This document shows, in pieces, positions 16,937 through 27,033 of a DNA stretch of 64,000 nt. Numbering within the stretch: position 1 is the first letter of the stretch; every line of letters begins with the position of its first letter. The stretch lies in contig JAFBIR010000008.1 in assembly GCA_021531385.1 (NCBI GenBank), forward strand, positions 62,001-126,000, in the 5' to 3' direction. Origin of the DNA: Parabacteroides distasonis. GTDB lineage: Bacteria > Bacteroidota > Bacteroidia > Bacteroidales > Tannerellaceae. A model generated the notes under the pieces. That model was not told the DNA's origin, did not search any database, and saw nothing but the letters and a program-made list of their open reading frames with translations. The translations under genes were made by a program, and so were the position numbers.

Positions 16937-19900
16937 ATGAAAAATTACAAACTGATTGACAACGTGTTGGGGTGGATTGTTTTCGCGATTGCCTCAGCCG
17001 TTTACTTGATGACTATGGAGCCCACCGCCAGCTTTTGGGACTGCGGTGAGTTCATCTCGTCGGCCTACAAGTTGGAGGTTGGACACCCGCCTGGAGCACC
17101 TTTCTTTATGTTGACAGCGAACCTCTTTACGCAGTTCGCCTCTGATCCGTCGAAAGTGGCGCTCATGGTCAATGGGATGTCTGCCCTGTTCAGTGGATTG
17201 ACGATCCTGTTCCTCTTCTGGAGTATCACCCACATGGCTCGGAAGATCATGGTGGACGAAGGTGCGGAAATCTCTTTAGGGCAGCTGATCACGATCATGG
17301 GTAGTGGTGTGGTAGGTGCCTTGGCCTATACATTCAGCGACACCTTCTGGTTCAGTGCGGTAGAGGGTGAGGTGTATGCCTACTCCTCTCTGTTTACCGC
17401 CGTCGTCTTCTGGTTGATTCTCAAATGGGAAGAGGTGGCTAATCAACCTCATGCCGACCGATGGATTGTCTTGATTGCCTATTTGATGGGCTTGAGTATC
17501 GGTGTCCACTTGCTGAACTTGCTCTGTATTCCGGCGATTGTGTTGGTTTACTATTATAAGAAGGTACCTAATCCCAACATGAAGGGAACCATTGCCGCCT
17601 TGGTGATTTCGTTTGCGATCATCGGTTTGATGATGTTCGGTGTCGTGCAGGGTTTGGTAGAGGTTTGTGGCTATTTCGAGTTGCTCTTTGTCAATGTATT
17701 GGGTATGCCGTACAACTCAGGTGTATATGCGTTCGCTATTGTATTGGCGGCTACGTTGATCTGGGCTATTTGGGAGACGATGCGTGATGAGGTGCATCCC
17801 GTTCGCATGAAGATCGCTTTCATCCTTTCGGTTGTTTTATTAGGTATTCCTTTCATTGGGAGCGGTTACGTCATCGCGGTTATCCTGACGGTAGGTTTGG
17901 CGGCTATTTTGTTCACCAGCAAGGATGTCAACATCAAGATGTTGAATACCATTCTGGTCAGCCTTTTGGTGATTGTGGTCGGTTACTCTTCGTATGCCTT
18001 GACCCTGATCCGTGCGACGGCTGATACGCCGATGAACCAGAACGCACCGCAAGACATCTTTACGTTGCGTACCTATTTGGCCCGTGAGCAATACGGTAAG
18101 ACGCCGTTGCTCTACGGTCAGACCTATGTTTCAGAGGTGAAGCGTGAGAATCAAGGAGGCACGTGCGTCCCGGTTTCTAAGCAGGGCGAACCGACTTGGA
18201 GCCGCATCATCAAGAAGGACAAGCAAGAGAAGGATCGCTACTACATCTCTCGTTATGAGACAGAGTATGAGTATGTGGATGAGTTGAATATGCTCTTCCC
18301 CCGTATGCACAGCACCAGTGGCACTCACGTGGAAGCCTACAAAGAGTGGGCACAGGTGAAAGGTACGCCGGTGAAGTTCAATCGTTGTGGGGAGATGACC
18401 ACCGTGATGAAGCCTACCTTTGCGGAGAACTTGCGTTTCTTCTTCTCCTATCAGCTGAATTTCATGTATTGGCGTTACTTTATGTGGAACTTCTCCGGTC
18501 GTCAGAATGACATTCAAGGACATGGCGAGGTGTCGAACGGTAACTGGATCACCGGTATTTCCTTCATTGATGAGGCATTGGTAGGCCCGCAAGAGGATAT
18601 GCCGTTGGACATTGCGAACAACAAGGGACACAATGTCTATTATATGTTGCCGCTGCTGTTAGGTATCTTAGGTTTGCTCTATCAGGCGTATGCCGGCAAG
18701 AAGGGTATTCAAGGTTTCTGGGTGACCTTCTTCCTCTTCTTTATGACTGGTATTGCGATTGTGCTTTACTTGAACCAGACTCCTTACCAGCCGCGTGAGC
18801 GTGACTATGCGTATGCCGGTTCGTTCTATGCCTTCTGTATCTGGATCGGTTTTGGTGTGGCGGCTTTGGCGAAGGGGTTGCGGCAATATGGCAAACTCTC
18901 TCCGGTCATCGCCGGCTCGGTGGCTACGTTGCTTTCGCTGTTTGTCCCCATCCAGATGGGTGCGCAGAACTGGGATGACCACGATCGCTCCGGCCGTTAT
19001 GTCTGCCGTGACTTTGGTTCCAACTACTTGGAGTCATGCGAGCCGAATGCGGTGATCTTCACGAATGGCGATAACGACACCTTCCCCTTGTGGTATGCAC
19101 AAGAGGTAGAGGGCATCCGTACCGATGTGCGTGTTTGTAACACCAGCTATTTGCAGACCGATTGGTATATCAACCAGATGAAGAAGCAGTCTTATGCATC
19201 CGAACCGCTGCCGATCTCCTGGCAACCAGAAGATTATGTGCAGGGCACACGTGATGCCGCTTACATCTTCCCGTTGACGGAGAAGTCGATCGATTTGAAG
19301 ACAGCCCTCGATTTCGTGCGTAGCAACGATCCGAAGTTCAAGAAGATCCCGGGTATCAGCCAAGCGTTGGATTACATCCCGGCACAGACGATTACCTATG
19401 CGGTTGACTCCGCGGTCGTAGTGGCTGAAGGAGCCCTGGATCCCGCTTACCTGCCTTATATGCAGCCGGAAATGACCATTGATTTGAAAGGCAAGGATGT
19501 ATTGGGTAAGCAGGAGTTGATCATTCTGGATATGTTGCAAACCAACAACTGGAAGCGTCCGATTTACTATGCGATCACGGTCAGTCCGGATCAGTTCGTG
19601 AAGTTGGATCCCTATTTCCAGCAGACCGGTATGGCCTATCAGATTGTCCCGATGGCTACACAAGGAACTGTTCGGGCGATCAACACGGAGCGGATGTATG
19701 ACAACGTGATGCACAAGTTCAAATGGGGTGGTGTGAACACACCGGGTGTCTATTTGGACGAGAACGTGATGCGTATGTGCAAGAGTTATCGTATCGCTTT
19801 GTTCAGCAAGTTGGCGGCTGCGCTGATTGCGGAAGGCAAGAACGAGCAGGCTGTTGAGGTCTTGGATAAAGGTATGGAGGTGTTGCCGCCCGTGAACGTA

Positions 19901-20194
19901 CCGTTGGATTACAGTGCGTTGTCGATGGGCGAACTCTATTATCAGCTGGGTGAGAAGGAGAAGGCAGAGGCCATCTTCACCGGTATCGCAGACAATGCGA
20001 TGCGCAGTGTTAATTGGTATTTCCGCTTGAAACCCGGACAGTTGTCCTCTGTGGAGAGTGACCTGGGTCACAATTTAGCTGTTGTACAAGAGGTATTACG
20101 TATAAATAAACAATACAATCCGACCTTCTGCGAGAAGTATCAAGAGGAGTTTGATAACTACCGCATGGCTTACGGATCGGTAGCGAAAGAATAA
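16937..20194 (+). CDS. DUF2723 membrane glycosyltransferase-like protein (TMEM260/GT117 family)
   Basis: 1085 residues. The first 700 or so contain about a dozen hydrophobic segments. The region just after the first helix (MTMEPTASFWDCGEFISSAYKL, with the acidic residues of a GT-C first loop) is the signature of DUF2723. By family knowledge, the human homologue TMEM260 is a protein O-mannosyltransferase. A role in protein O-glycosylation in the inner membrane is plausible but unproven here. The C-terminal 350 residues are soluble and end in TPR-like helices (MGELYYQLGEKEKAEAIF). The gene begins an operon with the deacetylase 3 nt downstream. It has a good promoter at 16855-16885. Confidence 0.85.
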   Translation: MKNYKLIDNVLGWIVFAIASAVYLMTMEPTASFWDCGEFISSAYKLEVGHPPGAPFFMLTANLFTQFASDPSKVALMVNGMSALFSGLTILFLFWSITHMARKIMVDEGAEISLGQLITIMGSGVVGALAYTFSDTFWFSAVEGEVYAYSSLFTAVVFWLILKWEEVANQPHADRWIVLIAYLMGLSIGVHLLNLLCIPAIVLVYYYKKVPNPNMKGTIAALVISFAIIGLMMFGVVQGLVEVCGYFELLFVNVLGMPYNSGVYAFAIVLAATLIWAIWETMRDEVHPVRMKIAFILSVVLLGIPFIGSGYVIAVILTVGLAAILFTSKDVNIKMLNTILVSLLVIVVGYSSYALTLIRATADTPMNQNAPQDIFTLRTYLAREQYGKTPLLYGQTYVSEVKRENQGGTCVPVSKQGEPTWSRIIKKDKQEKDRYYISRYETEYEYVDELNMLFPRMHSTSGTHVEAYKEWAQVKGTPVKFNRCGEMTTVMKPTFAENLRFFFSYQLNFMYWRYFMWNFSGRQNDIQGHGEVSNGNWITGISFIDEALVGPQEDMPLDIANNKGHNVYYMLPLLLGILGLLYQAYAGKKGIQGFWVTFFLFFMTGIAIVLYLNQTPYQPRERDYAYAGSFYAFCIWIGFGVAALAKGLRQYGKLSPVIAGSVATLLSLFVPIQMGAQNWDDHDRSGRYVCRDFGSNYLESCEPNAVIFTNGDNDTFPLWYAQEVEGIRTDVRVCNTSYLQTDWYINQMKKQSYASEPLPISWQPEDYVQGTRDAAYIFPLTEKSIDLKTALDFVRSNDPKFKKIPGISQALDYIPAQTITYAVDSAVVVAEGALDPAYLPYMQPEMTIDLKGKDVLGKQELIILDMLQTNNWKRPIYYAITVSPDQFVKLDPYFQQTGMAYQIVPMATQGTVRAINTERMYDNVMHKFKWGGVNTPGVYLDENVMRMCKSYRIALFSKLAAALIAEGKNEQAVEVLDKGMEVLPPVNVPLDYSALSMGELYYQLGEKEKAEAIFTGIADNAMRSVNWYFRLKPGQLSSVESDLGHNLAVVQEVLRINKQYNPTFCEKYQEEFDNYRMAYGSVAKE

Positions 20195-20197
20195 GCG

Positions 20198-20806
20198 ATG
20201 TTCATAGAACAACCGCCCTGGTTTTACAGGGCACTGTTCCCTGGGGTAACCTGGAGAATGCCGGCTGAGCCGAAGTGTGTCTATCTCACCTTCGACGATG
20301 GTCCCATTCCCGAGGTTACCCCTTGGGTTTTAGATACGATGGATCGGTTTGGCGTGAAAGCCACCTTTTTCATGGTGGGCGATAATGTACGGAAACATCC
20401 CGACATCTATCAGATGGTGGTGGAGCGAGGTCATCGGATAGGCAATCACACCTTCAACCATATCCAAGGCTTGCGCTATTGGACTAAGAACTATTTGGCG
20501 AATGTGGCAAAGGCCGCTGAGTATATTCCCAGCGACCTGTTTCGTCCGCCTCATGGTCACATGCGTATTCCACAAACGCTCCTTTTACGGCGGAAATATC
20601 GGGTGATTATGTGGGATGTGGTGACGCGTGATTACAGTCCGCACATGACGCCAGAAGGAGTTCTTCAGGTGGTCAAGCGTTATACCCGCAATGGCTCCGT
20701 CATCGTGTTTCATGATTCTTTGAAAGCCGAACGCAATATGCGTGTGGCGATGCCCCAAGCCGTCGAGTGGTTGTTGGAACAAGGGTATGCTTTCAAGGTG
20801 TTTTAA
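20198..20806 (+). CDS. NodB-type polysaccharide deacetylase
   Basis: 202 residues, a single NodB homology domain of the carbohydrate esterase 4 fold that removes acetyl groups from N-acetylated sugars. Motif 1 is TFDDGP, motif 2 is the metal-binding HTFNH in GNHTFNH, motif 3 is RPPHGH and the late motif is IVFHDS. There is no signal peptide or membrane anchor, so it looks cytoplasmic, which is unusual for a peptidoglycan deacetylase and suggests a lipid-linked or glycan precursor substrate. It lies 3 nt after the DUF2723 gene and 6 nt before queG. Coupling to DUF2723 is a guess from position. Confidence 0.87.
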   Translation: MFIEQPPWFYRALFPGVTWRMPAEPKCVYLTFDDGPIPEVTPWVLDTMDRFGVKATFFMVGDNVRKHPDIYQMVVERGHRIGNHTFNHIQGLRYWTKNYLANVAKAAEYIPSDLFRPPHGHMRIPQTLLLRRKYRVIMWDVVTRDYSPHMTPEGVLQVVKRYTRNGSVIVFHDSLKAERNMRVAMPQAVEWLLEQGYAFKVF

Positions 20807-20812
20807 ATAGGT

Positions 20813-21733
20813 ATGTTACATAGCAAAATCATCAAACAGATCGCTTTAGACCTTGGCTTCTCCGCTTGTGGACTGGCTAAGATAGAGCCGGCAGTGAGTG
20901 AAATTGGCTATTATGACCGATGGATCGCTAAGGGCTATCAAGCCGGGATGCACTATATGGCCAATCATCGAGAAATCCGTCTGCATCCCGAAGAGCTCTT
21001 GGAGGGTGCCCGTACGATTATTTCGGTAGCCTTGAATTATTATCCCGCCCAAAAGTTACCGGCAGAGGCGCCGCAAATTGCCTACTATGCGTACGGGAAA
21101 GATTATCATGTCGTAGTGAAAGAGCGGTTGCGCCAGCTCTGGAAAGCTTTAGGTGAACCGGCTGAGATGCGTGGCTTTACCGATTCTGCTCCCCTTTTTG
21201 AGCGTTATTGGGCTTGGAAAGCGGGATTGGGATGGATCGGGAAGAACGGCTGCTTGATCCTGCCACACCAAGGCTCCTTCTTTTTCTTGGGAGAGATCGT
21301 GACTACGGAGGAAGCGGATCATTATGACCAACCGCAGCGCAATCGTTGTGGCACATGCCAACGTTGTTTGGATGCCTGTCCAACCGGTGCCTTGGAAGAT
21401 GCAAAACGATTGAATGCCAACAAATGCCTCTCCTATCTCACGATTGAGCATCGGGGAGAACTTCCGGATGAGCAAGTAGTTCGTTTAGGCAATCGACTCT
21501 ATGGCTGTGATACCTGCCAGTTGGTTTGCCCCTGGAATCGTTTTGCCCAACCTACGGAAGTGGCCGAGTTCCAGCCCTCAGCCGCTTTTCTCTCCCTCAA
21601 TGATGTTCAGCTTCATGGTTTTACGCAGACGGATTATCAATGGCTCTTCGCCCATTCTGCGGTGAAACGCGCCAAGTATGAGGGCCTGTTACGGAACAGT
21701 CGTGCCTACCTTTCCGCTAAAAAGCTGTTGTAG
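20813..21733 (+). CDS. queG: Epoxyqueuosine reductase QueG
   Basis: 306 residues, the cobalamin- and Fe-S-dependent enzyme that reduces epoxyqueuosine to queuosine in tRNA. The N-terminal half has DSAPLFERYWAWKAGLGWIGKN-type family sequence (the Asp-Ser-Ala at about 122-124 and GWIGKN). The C-terminal half has two [4Fe-4S] motifs, CGTCQRCLDACPTGAL and CDTCQLVCPWN. The length equals that of short QueG forms without the HEAT-repeat tail of E. coli QueG. It is third in the DUF2723 operon, with no obvious functional link to its neighbours. Confidence 0.95.
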   Translation: MLHSKIIKQIALDLGFSACGLAKIEPAVSEIGYYDRWIAKGYQAGMHYMANHREIRLHPEELLEGARTIISVALNYYPAQKLPAEAPQIAYYAYGKDYHVVVKERLRQLWKALGEPAEMRGFTDSAPLFERYWAWKAGLGWIGKNGCLILPHQGSFFFLGEIVTTEEADHYDQPQRNRCGTCQRCLDACPTGALEDAKRLNANKCLSYLTIEHRGELPDEQVVRLGNRLYGCDTCQLVCPWNRFAQPTEVAEFQPSAAFLSLNDVQLHGFTQTDYQWLFAHSAVKRAKYEGLLRNSRAYLSAKKLL

Positions 21734-21827
21734 AACAGACGCTTCCATTTGGTATTTTCGGAAATTCTGCCGAATATTGCACCGATTTCTCAATTCATAA
21801 ATGTATAACCATTAAATACCATGTAAA

Positions 21828-23000
21828 ATGAAACGATTACTTTCTATTTTATGCGCTATTTGCTTGGCATGGCCGCTTTATGCGCAGGAGTTGAGCAACT
21901 TCGCCAATCGCGAGCAAGTCGTATCTCCTGAGATCAAGGAGGGAAAGATCACCTTCCGATTGGTGGCTCCCGAGGCTAAAACGGTGCAGTTGACGGGTGG
22001 CTTTATGCCGACGAAAAAGGTAACTTATAATAACAGAGAGATGGATGTACCCGTTCCCGCGGACATGACGAAAAACGGTCAAGGGGTATGGGAGTTGACG
22101 ATGGACCTGCCTCAACCGGATCTCTATACCTATAACTTTATCTTGGATGGGGTGTCGGTGAATGATCCGTTGAACGTCTTGCAACAGCGTGATGGCGTGC
22201 GCTATCTGAGCATCGTGATTATCCCAGGCGAGTTTACAGCCAATTATTTCGAAGCCAACCAGAGGGGCAATCTGCGAAAGGTGTGGTATGACTCTCCTAC
22301 GTTGCAATTGAATCGTCGGATGTATGTCTATACCCCGTATGGTTATGATGATCCGAAAAATGCCGGCAAACGTTATCCGGTGCTTTACCTCTTCCACGGA
22401 GCTGGTGGCGATGAGGACGCTTGGAGCAATATGGGACGTGCTTGCCAGATCCTGGATAACTTGATTGAGAAGGGAAAAGCGGAGCCGATGATCGTGGTGA
22501 TGCCGAACGGTAACCCCGGGCAGCAGGCAGCCAAGACGTTGCAGTTGCCGGAGAAACCTTTCGTATGGAACGATCCCACCACCCGCAACAGCTACATCCA
22601 TTCCGTAGCGAAAGATGTGATTCCCTATATCGACAGCCATTTCCGCACCTTGACTGACAAGGCACATCGGGCGGTAGCCGGCCTCTCGATGGGCGGTGGT
22701 CATACGTTGGCCCTTTCGGGTAACTATCCGGAGATGTTTGATTATATCTGTCCGTTAAGTTGTGGCTCGCAAGATACACCGGAGAACAATGCCCTGTTGG
22801 CCAACATCAAGAAAACAGGTTACAAACTTTATTGGGTAGGCTGTGGAGATGCCGATTTTGCCTATCCGGGTACGCAAGTGCTCGATAAGATGCTGACAAA
22901 GCAGGGCATGGAGCACACAATGTTTATCAGTGGCGGTGGTCATACATGGACCAACTGGCGCTACTACCTGAACAACTTTGTTCCGTTGCTCTTTAAGTAA
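21828..23000 (+). CDS. Exported CE1-type esterase with N-terminal CBM48-like domain
   Basis: 390 residues. A signal peptide ends LYA with Gln at the cut. Residues about 35-130 form an immunoglobulin-like CBM48/E-set domain (FRLVAPEAKTVQLTGGF). Residues about 145-390 form an alpha/beta-hydrolase of the esterase D/feruloyl esterase group, with nucleophile Ser in AGLSMGGG, an acid residue in GCGDADF and His in SGGGHTW. Such pairs occur in Bacteroidetes acetyl-xylan or feruloyl esterases. The real substrate is not readable, and no xylanase is nearby. It appears to be a single-gene unit, since 94 nt separate it from queG and a -7 box precedes the next gene. Confidence 0.87.
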   Translation: MKRLLSILCAICLAWPLYAQELSNFANREQVVSPEIKEGKITFRLVAPEAKTVQLTGGFMPTKKVTYNNREMDVPVPADMTKNGQGVWELTMDLPQPDLYTYNFILDGVSVNDPLNVLQQRDGVRYLSIVIIPGEFTANYFEANQRGNLRKVWYDSPTLQLNRRMYVYTPYGYDDPKNAGKRYPVLYLFHGAGGDEDAWSNMGRACQILDNLIEKGKAEPMIVVMPNGNPGQQAAKTLQLPEKPFVWNDPTTRNSYIHSVAKDVIPYIDSHFRTLTDKAHRAVAGLSMGGGHTLALSGNYPEMFDYICPLSCGSQDTPENNALLANIKKTGYKLYWVGCGDADFAYPGTQVLDKMLTKQGMEHTMFISGGGHTWTNWRYYLNNFVPLLFK

Positions 23001-23030
23001 GCGACCTATACAAACTAACAAATAAGTCCG

Positions 23031-23038
23031 TATCTTTG
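23031..23038 (+). promoter_or_regulatory. Candidate -7 box for the M16 peptidase gene
   Basis: TATCTTTG fits TAnnTTTG and lies 22 bp before the ATG at 23061. The -33 element is not clear. Confidence 0.45.
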
Positions 23039-23060
23039 GCGCATCAATAACTATTGTAAG

Positions 23061-25874
23061 ATGCGTAAAGAACGGACTTTATTTTTGACATGGCTGTGGG
23101 CTTGGGTCTGCGTGATCCCTCTGGTTGCCCAACAGCCGGAGCAACTTCCGATAGACCCGAAAGTGCGCTACGGGAAGTTGAGTAATGGATTGACCTATTA
23201 TATCCGCCACAATGAGCTGCCGAAAGAGCGAGCGGATTTTTATATTGCCCAAAACGTGGGCTCTATTTTGGAGGAGGAGAACCAGCGGGGATTGGCGCAT
23301 TTCTTGGAACACATGGCTTTTGATGGAAGTGTTCATTTCCCCAACAATGGCATGGATAAATACATTGAAAGTGTGGGAATGCGTAATGGAGAGAACTTCA
23401 ACGCCTATACCTCTTTTGATGAGACGGTCTATATGGTGACCAATGCCCCGGTGCATAAAGCGGGCGTTGTCGATTCCTGCCTATTGATCCTGCATGATTG
23501 GTCCGGTTTCCTCTCGCTGACCGATTCGGCTATTCAGAAGGAACGGGGCGTGATTCGGGAGGAGTGGCGTACCCGACAAGATGCACAAACGCGCTTGTGG
23601 GAACAACAACTCCCACAGATGTATCCCGGCAGTCGTTATGCTAACCGCATGCCGATTGGTACGATAGAGGTGATTGAAAACTTCAAGCCGGAGGAGTTGC
23701 GAGCCTATTATAAGAAATGGTATCGGCCGGATCAACAGGCGATCATTGTAGTGGGAGATATCGACGTGGATCAGGTGGAGGCTACTTTGAAGCGAACTTT
23801 TGCCGATGTCTCTGCTCCGGTCAATCCGGCGAAGCGGGAGCCGATGCCTGTACCAGACAATGATAAACCGTTGGTCTCTATCGCAACGGATAAGGAGGCA
23901 GCCAATACGACCCTCTACCTTTTTTATAAGCATGACATCCTTTCACCCGAGCAGAAGGGTACGATCGATGGCTTTGTGGTGAACTATTTCCAGCAAATTG
24001 CGGCTGCTGTTATGAGCGAGCGGTTTGATAATCTGTTGCACCAAGCGAATCCACCGTTCATCTATGCGGAGGCTTACGACAGTGATAATTTCATGATCGC
24101 TAAGACCAAAGGGGCATGGACGGTAGCCGCTTTGGTGAAGGAGGGAGAACTTGATGCCGCTATGAACACCTTGGTCAATGAGACGCAACGGGTAAAGCAA
24201 TTCGGATTCACGGCCTCAGAGTATGAGCGTGCGCGCATCAACGTCTTGAAGCAATATGAATCAGCTTTCAACGAGCGAGAGAACCAAAAGAACGGCACCT
24301 ATGTGCGTGAGTATGTCAACCATTTCACAGAGGGCGGCTATATCCCCGGCATTGAGATGGAGTATGCCTTAGTCAATCAAGTGGCAGGGCAGATCACGGT
24401 GGAGCAGGTCAATCAATACGTGCAGCAGGTGATTGGAGATAACAACATCGTGATTGGCCTGACAGGTCCCGATAAGGCGGATTTACGTTATCCTTCCGAA
24501 GCGGAACTGCTGCAAGCCTTCGAAGCGGCTCGGCAATTGCCGGTGGAGCCCTATAAGGAGACCCTCTCCAATGAGCCGTTAGTCCCGAACCTGCCGACTC
24601 CGGGAAAGATCATAGAGACCAAACCGGGAGATCGTTTCGACGCGACGGTGATGACCTTGAGCAATGGGGTAAAGGTGGTCTTGAAACCAACCACTTTCAA
24701 GAAAGATGAGATCTTGATGACCGCTACCAGTCCAGGCGGCAGTACACTGTATGGGGTAGAGGAGATCCTGAACCTCAAGGTTTTTAATGACGTGATCGAG
24801 TTAGGCGGATTGGGCAATTTCTCCGCGACGGATCTGAGCAAACGGTTGGCAGGCAAGAAGGTCTCTTGTGCGCTCTCATTGGGATTGGACGCAGAGAATG
24901 TCAACGGTATGGCTGCACCCGCTGATTTGAAGACGCTCTTTGAGCTGATCTATTTAGCGTTCACCGCTCCACGGATCGACGAGGAGGCCTACGCCTCTTA
25001 TGCGAACCGTATGCGGGCACAGCTGCAAAACAGCGAGTTGAATCCGATGGTGATTTTCAGTGATTCACTGACTTCGACAGCCTATGCCAACCATCCCCGT
25101 GCGCTTCGTTTGCGAGCGGCAGACTTTGACCGGATCAGCTACCAACGCATCATGGAGCTGCGCGACGAACGCTTTGCGGATGCCTCTGGTTTCGTATTCT
25201 CCTTTGTGGGCAATATCCAGATGGATAGCATTCGCCCACTGATCGAGCAATATTTGGCTACGCTTCCCTCATCGCATCGGGTGGAGAAAGCCAATCCGGC
25301 AGAGGTGCCCGATGTACGTAAGGGAGAAATCAGCAATGTGTTCAGTCAGCCCATGGAAATCCCGAAGGTAACCGTGTTGCATCTCTATCGAGGTCAGATG
25401 CCCTACGACTTGGCGCATAAGCTGATGGCAACGATGACCAAGCAGATTCTGGACTTGATCTATTATGAGCAGGTACGAGAGGCAGAGGGAGGCACCTATG
25501 GTGTCGGTGTATCGACCAGCATCTCCGCTTTCCCGGAGGGACGTACCTCTTTGCAGATCTATTTCGATACCGATCCGGCCAAGTGGGAGCGTATGGGGCA
25601 GATCATCCAGACCGCTTTGAAACAGTTAGCGGAGGAGGGGCCTAAAGCGGAAGACTTCACGAAGACACAGGATAACCTGTTGAAACGCTATGCGGAAGTA
25701 TTGCAGGAGAACAGCTATTGGCTGAATGTGTTGGACGATTACTATTACAAAGGATTCGATCTCCAAACCGACTACGAGTCTCTGGTCAAAGGCATGACAC
25801 CTGCCAAGATCCAATCTTTTGTCAAGGAGTTACTCCAGCAAGGCAATCATATCGAGGTGGTGATGAAGCCGTAA
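23061..25874 (+). CDS. Exported M16 family zinc metallopeptidase (PqqL-like)
   Basis: 937 residues. A signal peptide ends LVAQ. The N-terminal catalytic domain carries the inverted zinc motif HFLEH (H80, E83, H84), with a downstream Glu expected near IQKERGVIREEWR. The second M16 half (from about 500) lacks HxxEH, as usual for PqqL/insulinase-type peptidases with one active half and one inactive half. It probably degrades peptides in the periplasm. A -7 box lies 22 bp upstream. The stop codon is followed directly by a 22-bp-period repeat array and a convergent ATPase gene. Confidence 0.92.
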   Translation: MRKERTLFLTWLWAWVCVIPLVAQQPEQLPIDPKVRYGKLSNGLTYYIRHNELPKERADFYIAQNVGSILEEENQRGLAHFLEHMAFDGSVHFPNNGMDKYIESVGMRNGENFNAYTSFDETVYMVTNAPVHKAGVVDSCLLILHDWSGFLSLTDSAIQKERGVIREEWRTRQDAQTRLWEQQLPQMYPGSRYANRMPIGTIEVIENFKPEELRAYYKKWYRPDQQAIIVVGDIDVDQVEATLKRTFADVSAPVNPAKREPMPVPDNDKPLVSIATDKEAANTTLYLFYKHDILSPEQKGTIDGFVVNYFQQIAAAVMSERFDNLLHQANPPFIYAEAYDSDNFMIAKTKGAWTVAALVKEGELDAAMNTLVNETQRVKQFGFTASEYERARINVLKQYESAFNERENQKNGTYVREYVNHFTEGGYIPGIEMEYALVNQVAGQITVEQVNQYVQQVIGDNNIVIGLTGPDKADLRYPSEAELLQAFEAARQLPVEPYKETLSNEPLVPNLPTPGKIIETKPGDRFDATVMTLSNGVKVVLKPTTFKKDEILMTATSPGGSTLYGVEEILNLKVFNDVIELGGLGNFSATDLSKRLAGKKVSCALSLGLDAENVNGMAAPADLKTLFELIYLAFTAPRIDEEAYASYANRMRAQLQNSELNPMVIFSDSLTSTAYANHPRALRLRAADFDRISYQRIMELRDERFADASGFVFSFVGNIQMDSIRPLIEQYLATLPSSHRVEKANPAEVPDVRKGEISNVFSQPMEIPKVTVLHLYRGQMPYDLAHKLMATMTKQILDLIYYEQVREAEGGTYGVGVSTSISAFPEGRTSLQIYFDTDPAKWERMGQIIQTALKQLAEEGPKAEDFTKTQDNLLKRYAEVLQENSYWLNVLDDYYYKGFDLQTDYESLVKGMTPAKIQSFVKELLQQGNHIEVVMKP

Positions 25875-25880
25875 GGTTTT

Positions 25881-25990
25881 GGGCAACCTCAATCGTATAA
25901 CTGAGCCGGCTCAACACGGAAGTAGAGCCGGCTCAGTTCGTTCTTTGAGTCGGCTCGATGTACAAGCTGAACCGGGTGGATGCTTTTACT
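25881..25990. repeat. 22-bp-period intergenic array, core GAGCCGGCTC
   Basis: GAGCCGGCTC starts at 25903 and 25925, GAGTCGGCTC at 25947 and GAACCGGGTG at 25969, each exactly 22 bp apart. A weak match starts at 25881. The 12 bp between cores are unrelated. The core is itself a 10-bp palindrome, and the first two copies with their flanks form a hairpin with 14-bp arms (25899-25912 with 25925-25938). The array fills the gap between convergent genes, and the last unit touches the ATPase stop codon. Confidence 0.85.
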
Positions 25991-27033
25991 CAATAATTGA
26001 ATCCAAACCACCAGAGGGGAAGGGTATTCCTTGAGCCAAATTCAATCTGGTCTTTGACGACGTAGCCTTCTGCGGCGTTTTCAATTTGTTTTTTCCCTTT
26101 GGATTTCCCTCCAATCTCAAAGGTACGTGATCCAATTTCAAAATCAGATAGGGATGAGGAGATAATCGGGTTCTTGACCCTCAGCTGGCTCAAGAAGAAA
26201 GTTTCCCGTATGTTTCCCACTTCAGCCTCACCCTCTCCCAACAGATAGGCTAAGCTGGGATTGTCTAAATAAACCTTATCGACTTTGCCTAAGCCTCTAA
26301 TTCCTCCGGTATCATCTCGTAATTGGGCAATCATGCCTGCTTGCTCAATTAAAAAGAGATAGTCGGGCATTTGATTTCGTCCTGTCCCGATCAGCTCGGC
26401 CAATTTACTCATGTTCGGTTTAAAAGGAACACTCTTGGCGATGATCGTTAATAGCCGTTTGAGTTTCTGACCCATGGAGGCAGAGAGACCCGCAAAGACT
26501 GGAATGTCATTCTCTAATGTCAGATTGATGATCTGTCGTAACTTTTCCTCGAAGCCTAATTCCTTGGCGAAAGGATAATAGCCCCGCTTTAGATACTCGT
26601 CGAAATAGCGTAGCGGAGTAGCCACATCTATTGATTCCACCGCACCTTCAATCAGTTCATCCAAAGTGAAAGTTGGATAAGACAGGCCGTGGAAAAGCGC
26701 TAAGTATTCACGAAAAGAGAGGCCATAGAGGTGATACATCAATGCTCGACGACTGAGATCCGAAGAACCTTTATTGAGATCCAATACCGATGAACCTGAA
26801 AAAATTACGTATAACTCACTGAAATAATCATAGATCAATTTCAACTCTTTGGACCAGTCCTTATATTTATGGATCTCATCAATAAAGAAATAGTGAATGC
26901 CTTGCTGTACCAATAGCTCAGCTAAGTCAATCAGTCGATGTTCGCTGAAATATAGATCATCCGCATTGACATAGAGCGCATCAAACTCTCCATATCTCCT
27001 TGCTTTTAGATGCAAAGGTAACGTTAATTGCAC
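25990..27033 (-). pseudogene. AAA ATPase with DUF4143 tail, N-terminal Walker A part missing
   Basis: Up to 347 residues from a GTG. The sequence starts at what is normally residue 40-60 of the family (LHLKARRY...ALYVNADDLYF). Walker B is present (HYFFIDEIHKY), and so are the arginine-bearing sensor region (VIFSGSSVLDL) and the C-terminal DUF4143 winged-helix/nuclease-like part. No P-loop GxxGxGKT is found in this frame or in the 89 bp up to dacB, so ATP binding should fail. I read it as 5'-truncated. A -7 box and two operator-like palindromes lie at its 5' edge, and the GTG is inside one of them. Members are of uncertain function, often with toxin-like or accessory distribution. Confidence 0.75.

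Noticed and set aside
19034-20071. 345-codon minus-strand frame opposite the DUF2723 gene
   Set aside because: A shadow of codon bias in the real gene; no domain and no start signal.
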